Both the position numbers and the translations under genes were made by a program. This document shows, piece after piece, positions 1-8,338 of a stretch of DNA of 36,091 nucleotides (positions are counted from its first letter, which is position 1; every line of letters begins with the position of its first letter). The DNA is from CAZVJA01 sp964626885. GTDB lineage: Bacteria; Planctomycetota; Planctomycetia; Planctomycetales; Planctomycetaceae. The notes beneath the pieces are model-generated. The model saw only the letters and a program-made list of their open reading frames with translations, was not told where the DNA came from and made no database searches. The DNA is taken from positions 1 through 36,091 of the forward strand of contig CAZVJA010000029.1 of NCBI GenBank assembly GCA_964626885.1, in the 5' to 3' direction.

Positions 1-447
1 CACAAAAAACGCCGCCAGCGCGACGAACACCGCGATCACCTGGTGCAGCGTCACGCCCCCCAACGTGGTCGCCAGCAGCACGAAGGGAAACTGCACACCG
101 AGCACCAGCAGCACACTCACCAGCCGGGTCGTCGATTTGCCGAGCAAGAGCGCCAGCGCGCTTGCCCCGGCCATCTTCAGCAGGCCGAGCGTCCCTTCGT
201 CTTTTTCCTCCGAGATGGCCGTGGAGAGAAACCCGATCCCCGCCATCAGAATCAGCACGAAATTCGACCAGGCGATTGATTTCAAGAGCATTAAACCCGG
301 CGCACTGCCGAAAGCGCTCCATAAATGCGTGAAGGCGACGGTGGCCAACATGAACAGCGCGAACACGAACCGCACGAGATGCGCGCGGCGCGATCGGGCA
401 TCGAGCCGAAAGGCCCGCGTGAGCAATGCCAGCGTCGGCGCGAGCAT
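1..447 (-). CDS. ABC-2 type permease, N-terminal part (runs off window)
   Basis: This is the first 149 codons of a membrane permease; the rest lies beyond the left edge. The ATG shares one base with the TAA stop of the ATPase gene upstream (TAATG at 445-449), so the two are probably translationally coupled. Residues about 24-45 form a hydrophobic helix, followed by a second helix that ends in the charged loop ISEEKDEGTLGLL (about 82-94). This acidic/basic loop before a TL..L stretch is typical of ABC-2 exporters, and the complete permease at 3354-5060 has the matching loop AHEKETNTLPLLL. Further helices follow to the window edge. It should pair with the ATPase at 447-1409 and the auxiliary membrane protein at 1406-3274. 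The substrate cannot be read from the sequence. Confidence 0.8.
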   Translation of the reverse strand, partial: MLAPTLALLTRAFRLDARSRRAHLVRFVFALFMLATVAFTHLWSAFGSAPGLMLLKSIAWSNFVLILMAGIGFLSTAISEEKDEGTLGLLKMAGASALALLLGKSTTRLVSVLLVLGVQFPFVLLATTLGGVTLHQVIAVFVALAAFFV

Positions 448-1409
448 TACCGCACTCCCTGCTCCGTCAGATCCATGAACGCTTCGTTCAAATGCCGTTT
501 CAATTCGGTAAACCCGACCACCGGCAACTGGAGATCGAGCACCGCCCGCAACAGGGTGTTGGTGTCGGTTGGCTGCTCCTCATCGAGCATCAGTCGATAG
601 ACCGGCCCGTTGCCGTTCTTCGTCACTTCAAAGACTCCCGGCAGCGCCGCCAGACGCTGCTCCGTTTCGGCATCATCGGACGCGAGCGTCAGCGTGTAAC
701 CGCGCCGGCTGCCGTCACCGGTCGGAAGTTGATCCATCTGGCCGCTGTACTTGACCTTTCCCCGATCGATGATTGTCACGCTGTCGCAGAGTTCGGCGAG
801 TTCGCTCAGGATATGGGAGCTGATGAAGATCGTCTTCCCCATCCGCTGCAGCTCGCGAAGGATTTCCATCAATTCAATGCGCGCTCGCGGATCAAGCCCG
901 GAAGCGGGCTCGTCGAGCAGCAGAAGATTGGGATCGTTGACGAGGACGCGTGCGAGGCTCACGCGCTGCTGCATGCCGCGCGACAAACCATTGATAAGAT
1001 CGTTGCGGCGGCCGTCCATATCGGTGAGGGCGAGCACGTCGCCGATGACGCGGTCCCGCTGGGTCAGCGTCAGACCATAGGCGGAACCGAAGAAGTCCAG
1101 GTATTCGTAGACCGTCATCTGCCGGTACATGCTGAAATGGTCCGGCATGAATCCAATGACGCGGCGAACCGCTTGTGCGTCATGGACGACGTCACGGCCG
1201 AAAACGCGAATATTCCCGATCTGCGGCCGGAGCAGCGTGCAAATCGCCTTCAGCGTGGTGGTTTTTCCCGCGCCGTTGGGGCCGACGAACCCATGCAGCG
1301 ACCCGGCCCGCACGTGAAAGCTGACGTTGTCGAGCGCTTTATGGGTCTTGAAGAAATAACTGAACCGCATCACATCGATGGCGTGCGGGGCCTGCGAAGC
1401 TTCGCTCAT
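447..1409 (-). CDS. ABC-2 exporter ATPase (NatA/GldA-like), copy 2
   Basis: A 320-residue ABC ATPase with Walker A GPNGAGKT (43-50), signature LSRGMQQR (142-149), Walker B LLLLDEP (162-168), D-loop SGLDP and switch His199. The position usually held by the Q-loop glutamine reads IGFMPD, so an Asp stands there, as in the paralogue at 5057-5989. After the nucleotide-binding core comes about 100 residues of C-terminal accessory domain typical of NatA/GldA-type exporters. The start overlaps the stop of the preceding gene by four bases (ATGA, 1406-1409) and the stop overlaps the next start by one base. It powers the permease encoded downstream. The substrate is unknown; the assignment to the ABC-2 class is secure. 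Confidence 0.93.
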   Translation of the reverse strand: MSEASQAPHAIDVMRFSYFFKTHKALDNVSFHVRAGSLHGFVGPNGAGKTTTLKAICTLLRPQIGNIRVFGRDVVHDAQAVRRVIGFMPDHFSMYRQMTVYEYLDFFGSAYGLTLTQRDRVIGDVLALTDMDGRRNDLINGLSRGMQQRVSLARVLVNDPNLLLLDEPASGLDPRARIELMEILRELQRMGKTIFISSHILSELAELCDSVTIIDRGKVKYSGQMDQLPTGDGSRRGYTLTLASDDAETEQRLAALPGVFEVTKNGNGPVYRLMLDEEQPTDTNTLLRAVLDLQLPVVGFTELKRHLNEAFMDLTEQGVR

Positions 1410-3274
1410 GGTGTCACCGGCTTGGGAATATCGACGACATATAATACGAGGCCGTTCTGCCGACCGAGCTGCGGATTATCAACCTTCAGGTTCTCGGGCA
1501 GATCAGCCGGAACGAACAACCGAACACGATCATCGGGGAGTTGGAATTTCTGGAGCGGCGTGCGGCGCTGTTCTCCCAGGCTCCAGGCGATCATGGGACG
1601 CAACATGGCATTGAAAACCGCGTCGGGTGAAACCTGCGTCTGCTCCTGGTAAGCAAACGCGTAGTTGTAGCGGTAGTAAGTGAATTGCTCGGCATTGATG
1701 TTGCCGAGGAAACTGGCGATCTGGTCGCCGGGGGAGCTTGAATAGACCAGCTTGTCTTGCTCGACGTTGAGTTGATAGATGCGGTCGCGGTACAGGGCGT
1801 AGACGGTGCCCCCTTTCGCTTTTGGAAAGTTGCCACCGACCTTAAAGATAAATTGCGACAATGCTTCCCCGCCCACAAAACTCTCAACCTGGAATTCAAA
1901 CGGCTCCTGCTTCACTTTCTCTCGATGCACGAACGGCCGGGAAGAGAAGGGGGGAATGTCTGCGAGGAACGACGCATTCGCGCCATACGAAACCTCTCCA
2001 CGCACTTTCTCGTACGGTTCCGCCGCCGAATAAAGCCGCCCGCTCCCCGCGTGTGAAATGCGATAATCGTTCCCGCTCGTAACGAAGATGTTCGACCAGC
2101 CCGAAACATCGAGCGCGCCGTCCGGCAACTGCCGGGCGATAGCGAGCGTGTTGACACCGGTCACCTCGTCATGTCCTCGCCGCCCGACGTGCGCGAATCC
2201 CAGGCTGAACAGAATCACCACACCGGCCAAAATGCCGTACACCAGCCGGTAGTCCATGCGTCGTCGTCCCAGTAGAAACAGCCCCGGAAAAATGGCCAAC
2301 GTATACAGCACGGCCATGAAGTAGATCAGTTCCCAGTTATGCTGGGGGCGAGTGAGATTTTTCAGGGCACTGAGCATCCCGCCGGTGAAATCGCCAAACA
2401 GCTGTTCCGGGTCACCATAAACGGGATATTGCGGAGCGGTATTCGGGTTCGTTCCGTTCGCGTTTCCATTCGGATCACTGCCGTCGTTGGAGGCTCCGGC
2501 CGATGAATCTGTTTTCGAGATGCCGGTGATCATGCTATCGACAAACTTGCGATCGAGTTGGCCGCGCGGGACGTCATGCCGGATGACCTCGCCGCTGCCA
2601 ATTCGAAACCGATCGAGCGGCGCGTTGAGTTCAGACAGTCCGGTGGAAAACTTCGGATACTCTCCCGCCACATTCTTGATCAGGTGAACGCGCCCGCCGC
2701 GATACAACCAGTCGAGAAATGCCTGCCGGCGAGATTCTTCCCACCGCGGGGCGTGATCGAGCACGACGTTTCGCAGCCCGTCGGTCGCGGTGACCATCGG
2801 AGGAAAGAGATCTTCAGGAAAATGCTTGAGCGAATCGCCGCGCCCCTGCAAGCCGGTCGGCTCCACCAGCAAGATCGGCGACTGCTCGCCGAAACGCGGG
2901 TCGGAGAGCTTGAGCCGTTCCCGGGGGCTGCGCCCCCAACGGATAAACCACTCGTTCCGTTCCGGTTTCATGTAGGGATAAAACTGCACCCAACGGCTGG
3001 AGAACGGCGCCACGAACACTTCACTCACCAGCACGGCCCCCACCTCGTGCCCCGTGCCACTCTCCTCGCGCAGCTCGAAGACCCCATCGAACGGTTCCGG
3101 CGTCGGGTTATCGACCGGAATCGAAACGATGTTGAAGCTGTTTGGCGATGCCTGCCCGTCGAAACCCCACAGCACCCGGCTTTCGTCGATATCGAGTGCT
3201 CGCGCCGAACCCGAAAACAGGATCAGGAGCGCGGCCGCACCAAACATGCGACTGATCTTCGGCTGAAGAGGCAT
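1406..3274 (-). CDS. Membrane protein with GATase-like domain, exporter auxiliary subunit, copy 2
   Basis: A 622-residue protein. I chose the ATG at 3274 because it follows GGGAG at good spacing and opens a signal peptide (MPLQPKISRMFGAAALLIL, cleavage near SARA). The open frame continues 96 codons upstream but overlaps the previous gene. An exported N-terminal half (about 27-310) includes FLDWLYRGGRVHLI (186-199), a beta-strand pattern seen in class I glutamine-amidotransferase-like folds without visible catalytic residues. An Asn/Gly/Ser-rich linker (255-285) precedes two membrane helices (about 314-336 and 342-362) and a second exported domain. The same architecture, with matching motifs around the helices, occurs at 6028-8178. 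Position next to an ABC-2 ATPase and permease resembles GldG-type auxiliary subunits; that role is inferred. The start is fairly sure, the function is not. Confidence 0.75.
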   Translation of the reverse strand: MPLQPKISRMFGAAALLILFSGSARALDIDESRVLWGFDGQASPNSFNIVSIPVDNPTPEPFDGVFELREESGTGHEVGAVLVSEVFVAPFSSRWVQFYPYMKPERNEWFIRWGRSPRERLKLSDPRFGEQSPILLVEPTGLQGRGDSLKHFPEDLFPPMVTATDGLRNVVLDHAPRWEESRRQAFLDWLYRGGRVHLIKNVAGEYPKFSTGLSELNAPLDRFRIGSGEVIRHDVPRGQLDRKFVDSMITGISKTDSSAGASNDGSDPNGNANGTNPNTAPQYPVYGDPEQLFGDFTGGMLSALKNLTRPQHNWELIYFMAVLYTLAIFPGLFLLGRRRMDYRLVYGILAGVVILFSLGFAHVGRRGHDEVTGVNTLAIARQLPDGALDVSGWSNIFVTSGNDYRISHAGSGRLYSAAEPYEKVRGEVSYGANASFLADIPPFSSRPFVHREKVKQEPFEFQVESFVGGEALSQFIFKVGGNFPKAKGGTVYALYRDRIYQLNVEQDKLVYSSSPGDQIASFLGNINAEQFTYYRYNYAFAYQEQTQVSPDAVFNAMLRPMIAWSLGEQRRTPLQKFQLPDDRVRLFVPADLPENLKVDNPQLGRQNGLVLYVVDIPKPVTP

Positions 3275-3353
3275 GGTTCTCCCACGTTGAATGCAAAAAA
3301 ACCGGTTGCGGTCAATCCGTTCCACAATTCCACCGGCCGATTTCGTCGCTGCG

Positions 3354-5060
3354 TTAACATCGCCCCAACAAACGATCGGCATTTCGATGGCATGCTGTCC
3401 GAATAGCATACAGTAATGCGCCGTAAATCGCGAAACTGATCCCCATTGCCAGGAACCCGACCCCGCGGGCTTCGTTCCAGACAACCAGTGTTCCAGGTCC
3501 GCCGGCCAACAGCGGCGCAACGTAGTCGAACGTCTCGACCCGGTAGACCACTTGATCGACATTGAACACCGACGGGGTCTCCATCCCGTTCGGAATCAAG
3601 AAGTAGAAGAAGATCAGCACCGGTCCGAACGCCAGCGTGAATGTCACGAACAGCGAATAGACGATGGCCCGCGCTTGCGAACGGACCTTCAATCCGATCG
3701 CAAATGAGATCCAGGCAATCAGCGGAAGAAAGATCAAAACAGAAACCACGCTGCACAACAAATGCCGGGCCGTGACCAGGTCGATCGTCAAAAAGGAACC
3801 CGCATACCACCAGGTCTGAAAAAAGAAAATTGTCAAGAACGGCACGTAGAGCACGGCAATCAATCGCCGCACACCGTGGAATTCCTGACGAAAGATCTCG
3901 CTGCCGGAGAGGGGCACTGTCAGCAGCACGTTGAGCGTCTGCTTGGCCCGTTCTCCGCTGACCAGGCTGGTGGCTTTCACCGCCACCAGCAGCATGGCGA
4001 TCGTCCAGACGACGTATAACGCGCCGGTGGCGACGCTGAACTGGCTTCCCGTCCGAACGTCACCCGAGACAAATACCAGCACCGCCAGCAAGGGGATCTC
4101 AATGGCCGTAAGAACCCGCACAAGATACCGGATCGTTCCCAGAGATTTTTTCGACGTTTCGCGCCACGAAATCGGCTCATCGCCCGGGAGGGATACCGAA
4201 TCGTTGATGAGAATGATGCCGCCGGCTTTATTGTTCATTTCGTTGTAGAACAGATCGACGGCGCGAAACATCTCGAGCAGGTAGTTCCGCGGGGTAACAG
4301 CCGCCCGGGTCACGAGAAACACGCTCGCCATCATGAAAAGCACGAACAGCAGCCCAAAGACGAAAACTGAAATAGAAAGTATCTCCGCCCACTTGGTCCA
4401 GGAACTGGCAGAGGTCGCACCGAATCCGCTCGCGGTCGCACCGAATCCGCCGACCCAGGGAAACCCACAACACGAAAGCACGAGCGCGAGCGGGAGCCCC
4501 GTCGCATATGCGGTGAAAAATGCCGAAACGGTGCTCGCCGCGTACGCGGAGCACATCAGCGAATACATACCGATCGTGGTGCCAATCAAAGCCAGATACC
4601 ACACCGACGACCACACATCGAACTGGCTGACCCCCCCCATCGCGTAGGCAAACGCCATCAAGGGCATCGAAAGCAGCAGGAATGTAAACATCGGGACCAT
4701 GCGGCTGAGCAGCTTTTCGATCACCAGCACGCCCGGCTTGAGTCGAGTAATCAGCAGCAATGGGAGCGTGTTCGTTTCCTTTTCGTGGGCGATCGCTCCG
4801 CAGGTGATGGCCGGCATGAACAGCATGATGCCCCACATCTGGAACGCGAACACCTGTTCAAACAGCGCCCGACCGCGGCCGAGCAGCGCGAATTGGTTGG
4901 TATCGGCGAAGGCCAGCAGTTCGCCGAACTGCTGCCAGACGATGAAGAACAGCAAGCATGCGTAACCCACGCGCAGCATGTAGGTTGACGGCCGCGCCGA
5001 CAGATTGGCGAGCTCCCGCATGAACAAAGGCAAACCGATATTCAAGTGCGGTCGCTTCAT
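3354..5060 (-). CDS. ABC-2 type permease, two fused halves, copy 1
   Basis: A 568-residue polytopic membrane protein with roughly twelve hydrophobic helices. It seems to be an internal duplication. Each half carries a charged loop followed by TL..LL: AHEKETNTLPLLLI near residue 90, and SGERAKQTLNVLLTVPL near 370. That loop is the hallmark of ABC-2 permeases, which commonly have about six helices, so this protein may provide both membrane halves by itself. The ATG at 5060 overlaps the stop of the ATPase gene by four bases. A Gly-rich stretch (GFGATASGFGATSAS) in the loop near residue 205 comes from a short tandem DNA repeat. The partial permease at 1-447 is its counterpart in the second triad. 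The substrate is unknown. Confidence 0.88.
   Translation of the reverse strand: MKRPHLNIGLPLFMRELANLSARPSTYMLRVGYACLLFFIVWQQFGELLAFADTNQFALLGRGRALFEQVFAFQMWGIMLFMPAITCGAIAHEKETNTLPLLLITRLKPGVLVIEKLLSRMVPMFTFLLLSMPLMAFAYAMGGVSQFDVWSSVWYLALIGTTIGMYSLMCSAYAASTVSAFFTAYATGLPLALVLSCCGFPWVGGFGATASGFGATSASSWTKWAEILSISVFVFGLLFVLFMMASVFLVTRAAVTPRNYLLEMFRAVDLFYNEMNNKAGGIILINDSVSLPGDEPISWRETSKKSLGTIRYLVRVLTAIEIPLLAVLVFVSGDVRTGSQFSVATGALYVVWTIAMLLVAVKATSLVSGERAKQTLNVLLTVPLSGSEIFRQEFHGVRRLIAVLYVPFLTIFFFQTWWYAGSFLTIDLVTARHLLCSVVSVLIFLPLIAWISFAIGLKVRSQARAIVYSLFVTFTLAFGPVLIFFYFLIPNGMETPSVFNVDQVVYRVETFDYVAPLLAGGPGTLVVWNEARGVGFLAMGISFAIYGALLYAIRTACHRNADRLLGRC
4413..4450. repeat. Short tandem repeat inside permease gene
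   Basis: The 17-base unit ggtcgcaccgaatccgc occurs at 4413-4429 and again at 4434-4450, a period of 21 bases. On the minus strand it encodes a repeated seven-residue Gly/Phe/Ala/Thr block. The repeat keeps the frame and sits in an extracytoplasmic or loop region, so it is probably a recent slippage duplication. Confidence 0.8.
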
Positions 5061-5989
5061 GCCGTCTTTCCCTCGGTCAACTTCATGAAGGCGGTTTCCA
5101 TGTCCATCGCTTCCGGCTGAAACATGCGGATGCGCGCACCGAGCCCGTGAATCGCATCGTGCAGATCCTCGATGGAGGTCTGATCCTCGTGCAGCCGGAC
5201 GGCGAGTCGATCGACCTGCGCCTCGACCGATGCGACCCCGCGAATCTTTCCGATCCGATCGAGCAACGCATCGTTTGTCGTCGCCAACTGAATGTGCACG
5301 ACGCGCAACAGCTGTAACTGACGGTAAATGTCATTCAACGATCCCTGCGCGACCATCCGCCCCGCCTCGATGATTCCGATGCGCGTGCACAGTTGCGCCA
5401 GCTCGTGCAGGATGTGGCTGGAGATCAAAATCGTCTTCCCCATGTTCCGCAGCTCCTTGAGCAGCTCGCGGACCTCGATGCGGGCACGAGGATCGAGCCC
5501 ACTGGCGGGCTCGTCGAGCAAGAGCAGATCGGGATCGTGCAGCAGCACCCGAGCGAGCGCCAATCGTTGCTTCATGCCGCGCGACAGCGAATCGACGGGC
5601 GCGCCCGCTTTGTGCGTGAGGTCGGTCAGTTCCAGCACGTCGTCGATGATCCCTTTTCGTTTCGCGCGGGGAATGCGATACGCGGCCGCGAAGAAATGCA
5701 GATATTCAAGAGCGGAAAGATCCTCGTAGACGCCGAAAAAGTCGGGCATGTAGCCGATCTTCTCGCGTACCGCCTGCGGATTGGCCCGGACATCGATGCC
5801 GTTGACGGTCGCCTTGCCCCGAAAATCGTCGAGCAGGGTCGCCAGGACCTTGATAGTTGAGGACTTTCCGGCCCCATTGGGACCGATGAAGCCGAACACT
5901 TCCCCCTTGGGAATTTCCAGGGAGACGCCGCGGACGGCCCGGACTTCTCCGTAACTGACCCACAAGTTGTCGACCTGCACCACATGCAT
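5057..5989 (-). CDS. ABC-2 exporter ATPase (NatA/GldA-like), copy 1
   Basis: A 310-residue ABC ATPase. The ATG at 5989 was chosen because GGAG lies seven bases upstream and the N-terminus MHVVQVDNLWVSYG aligns with the usual family start; longer frames upstream overlap the preceding gene and lack a ribosome site. Motifs are Walker A GPNGAGKS (36-43), IGYMPD in place of a Q-loop glutamine (78-83), signature LSRGMKQR (135-142), Walker B LLLLDEP (155-161), SGLDP and His192. It is clearly a paralogue of the ATPase at 447-1409, sharing the long block DEPASGLDPRARIE. The C-terminal 90 residues are the accessory domain. The gene overlaps the permease start by four bases, so the two products are probably made together as one exporter. 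Confidence 0.93.
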   Translation of the reverse strand: MHVVQVDNLWVSYGEVRAVRGVSLEIPKGEVFGFIGPNGAGKSSTIKVLATLLDDFRGKATVNGIDVRANPQAVREKIGYMPDFFGVYEDLSALEYLHFFAAAYRIPRAKRKGIIDDVLELTDLTHKAGAPVDSLSRGMKQRLALARVLLHDPDLLLLDEPASGLDPRARIEVRELLKELRNMGKTILISSHILHELAQLCTRIGIIEAGRMVAQGSLNDIYRQLQLLRVVHIQLATTNDALLDRIGKIRGVASVEAQVDRLAVRLHEDQTSIEDLHDAIHGLGARIRMFQPEAMDMETAFMKLTEGKTA

Positions 5990-6027
5990 GAACGCTCTCC
6001 GAGTGATCTGCATCAACGATGTTGGAA

Positions 6028-8178
6028 TTAGAAGTAGAGCTTGCGATACATCCGCAGGGTTCCCTCGTGTTCGACGAGTATCACCAACAGCGTCTGAGTC
6101 GGGTCGGCGGCGTCGAACACCGCGAGATCCTCGAAGTTGTCTCCCCCGGTGGGAGAAATATGTGAGACGACGGAAAACAGTCCGGTTCCTTCGGCCTTGC
6201 ATGAGTCCTCTAGAAAGTTGTGCCGACGATCATTGTCCTCAGGGAAATTTCGAGGAACTGTCTGCTGCGTCAGGTGGAATGCGAGCCGTTTCGGATCGGT
6301 CAGTGTCCACAATTCATTCCCGATCATCACGCAAACCGATGCGTCCTGTCCGAAAGCCGCATGCACGCGTTCGATAAGCGCTTTTGAACCGTTTGCGGCC
6401 GGCTGATTTTCGAGCGGCCGATCCCAGTCGAACTTGAGATGCTCCGCGTCCTCCGCCACCTCAGGAGCGATCGTGAACAAGCGGTTGATTTGCGGCGTCC
6501 ATTGCTGCACGGGTTGTCGCACGGTGTGATGCGAGGGAACGCGCCCCACAAAGACCGGAGGATTATTGGAACGTTGGGAATCGCCGAACCCCGTTCCGAA
6601 GTTTCCCGAAGCCATGTTGATAAAATCATCCCCGGCATCCAGCGCAATCGGCGTGAACAACGCTTGCCGAACATCCGTCTCGATGGTCCGCGCCAAACTG
6701 CTGAAGAGCATTTCATACCGGCTGGATCGAATCACGCTCCCTTTCGTTCCCACGTCCACAATCTCCAGAGCGCGGCGCGTGTCGTTCGAGCCGAGGTACC
6801 ATTGCGACAGCGACAACGCAAAGACCGTGAAGGCGACGGTCACGACCGGGAAAATCACCCAAGTCAGCCGGCGCAGCTTGAGTTTCCCCAGGACGAAATA
6901 TTCCACCGGCCCGACAGCCAGCACGTACAGCAGCAGCGTCACGCCGATGACCGAGATCGGCACCGCTTCGACATTCCGCGGCTTGATCGCCGAAACCAGT
7001 CCTGGCATCGATGCGAATTGCCTCACGTGGAGTGTGTAATCGGCGTAAATCGACGGGGACGTCTGTGGTGGGCCATAATTGGGCTGACGGTAGAATCGTC
7101 CGTAGATGGGCTCTTGTCGCGGCGGGTTCACCCATTTTTTCCCCTCGGACATCGCCTTCAATTGATCGGGGCGCGCCTTCCACAAAAACGCGACTCCCTT
7201 TCGCCAGGCGGCCGTGGAAACATCGTGCGATCCGTTAGCGCCCGGCGGATAAATGACGCACCGGCCCAGCCCGCGTCGAAACATTCGGGGAGCTGCTGCT
7301 GCTTCGTCCGCTCCGAGCATCAACTTCCCGGTTGCATCGGCGACGAAGACTTCCTTATTCGGCTCAAGTTCCGTCAGCTCGTTGAGAAAGTTGATGTGCC
7401 GAGCCGCCAGACTTCCCCCCGGCGCGACGCAGACACTTCCCCCGGCATCCACCCACTTCAACAAGGCGTCAAGTTGCTTTTCCGTCAATCCGGAAAATCC
7501 GCTGCCGGAAAGCACGACCACATCGAATCCGCAGAATCGCAGCGGATCGGTAAAGACATTCGCCGGAGTGAAATAGGTCAACACCGTGACGAGCTTCGCC
7601 ACGTTGTTGTCCGGGCGAAACGATTCCAACCGCATGCTGTCGACAAGATCCTGCTCGTCCCGGGTGGGGGAGGTCGGGCCGCCGACCATGCCGAGCGTTA
7701 ACGTCCGTTGATCCTGCGCGGGAACCAGCAAGATGTTCTCGCGCAGCGGGAGACGCTCGTTCTTGGTGACGAATTCCGCCATCAGCGTGGCTTGCGAAAG
7801 AACTCCCTTCAACGTCATGGCCGGAAGCACGGCGCTGTACCGCTGCTCGCCGACCGTGAGGGCCATGTCATCCCCCTCGAATCTGGCGATCAGCTTGTCG
7901 TCATCGAATACCGAGTACACCAGCCTTCCTTCGAGCAGTCCTTTTCCCTCGTAGGTCAGCTTCCACTCGAACGGCATGGGGCTGCCGGTCCGCGCTCGCG
8001 TGAGGACCGAAAGCACCTCGGCGTTGATGGTCCGCTTTGTGCCATTTGCGGCATCGGTCCGCGCGCCGGCAGCGCTGCTGCTGGCATTCGATGCGCGATC
8101 TTCTTGCGCGACTGCTGAAGCCGTCGTCAACGCGGCGATTAAAATACTGAAGATCACAAGGCGAAGGATGTGTCGCAT
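6028..8178 (-). CDS. Membrane protein with GATase-like domain, exporter auxiliary subunit, copy 1
   Basis: A 716-residue protein. The ATG at 8178 begins a clear signal peptide (MRHILRLVIFSILIAALTTA, cleavage after SAVAQ); the frame upstream adds 71 residues without secretion features. Residues about 60-160 form a beta-rich exported domain. Residues about 190-335 look GATase-like (FCGFDVVVLSG at 215-225, LLKWVDAGGSVCVAPGG at 239-255). Two membrane helices follow (about 407-430 and 438-458), then a C-terminal exported domain of about 250 residues. The layout and the motif around the helices (LY.LA..P..F.LG) match the protein at 1406-3274. Its place before an ABC-2 ATPase and permease suggests a GldG-like auxiliary role. 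No catalytic Cys-His pair is evident, so an enzyme function is unlikely. It lies 160 bases from the BatA-like gene. Confidence 0.75.
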   Translation of the reverse strand: MRHILRLVIFSILIAALTTASAVAQEDRASNASSSAAGARTDAANGTKRTINAEVLSVLTRARTGSPMPFEWKLTYEGKGLLEGRLVYSVFDDDKLIARFEGDDMALTVGEQRYSAVLPAMTLKGVLSQATLMAEFVTKNERLPLRENILLVPAQDQRTLTLGMVGGPTSPTRDEQDLVDSMRLESFRPDNNVAKLVTVLTYFTPANVFTDPLRFCGFDVVVLSGSGFSGLTEKQLDALLKWVDAGGSVCVAPGGSLAARHINFLNELTELEPNKEVFVADATGKLMLGADEAAAAPRMFRRGLGRCVIYPPGANGSHDVSTAAWRKGVAFLWKARPDQLKAMSEGKKWVNPPRQEPIYGRFYRQPNYGPPQTSPSIYADYTLHVRQFASMPGLVSAIKPRNVEAVPISVIGVTLLLYVLAVGPVEYFVLGKLKLRRLTWVIFPVVTVAFTVFALSLSQWYLGSNDTRRALEIVDVGTKGSVIRSSRYEMLFSSLARTIETDVRQALFTPIALDAGDDFINMASGNFGTGFGDSQRSNNPPVFVGRVPSHHTVRQPVQQWTPQINRLFTIAPEVAEDAEHLKFDWDRPLENQPAANGSKALIERVHAAFGQDASVCVMIGNELWTLTDPKRLAFHLTQQTVPRNFPEDNDRRHNFLEDSCKAEGTGLFSVVSHISPTGGDNFEDLAVFDAADPTQTLLVILVEHEGTLRMYRKLYF

Positions 8179-8338
8179 GGATGTCAAGATCTCGAAGCCA
8201 TCGATATCGCCGAACGCGAATTGAACCGTCATCGTCGTTGCCGAATTTCGCGGCCGCGTTTCACGGGAAGTTCCGATTGGGCGGCGCAACGAACAATGGA
8301 GTGAAGAAGTGAGATTGTTTACGAGATGCACTCCTTCG

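Noticed and set aside
426..1652. 408-codon open frame on the plus strand
   Set aside because: It is antisense to an ABC ATPase with all motifs intact; its translation is rich in Arg, His and Gln without any domain.
3275..3562. N-terminal extension of the auxiliary protein
   Set aside because: These 96 codons overlap the preceding permease gene, while the ATG at 3274 has a ribosome site and a signal peptide.
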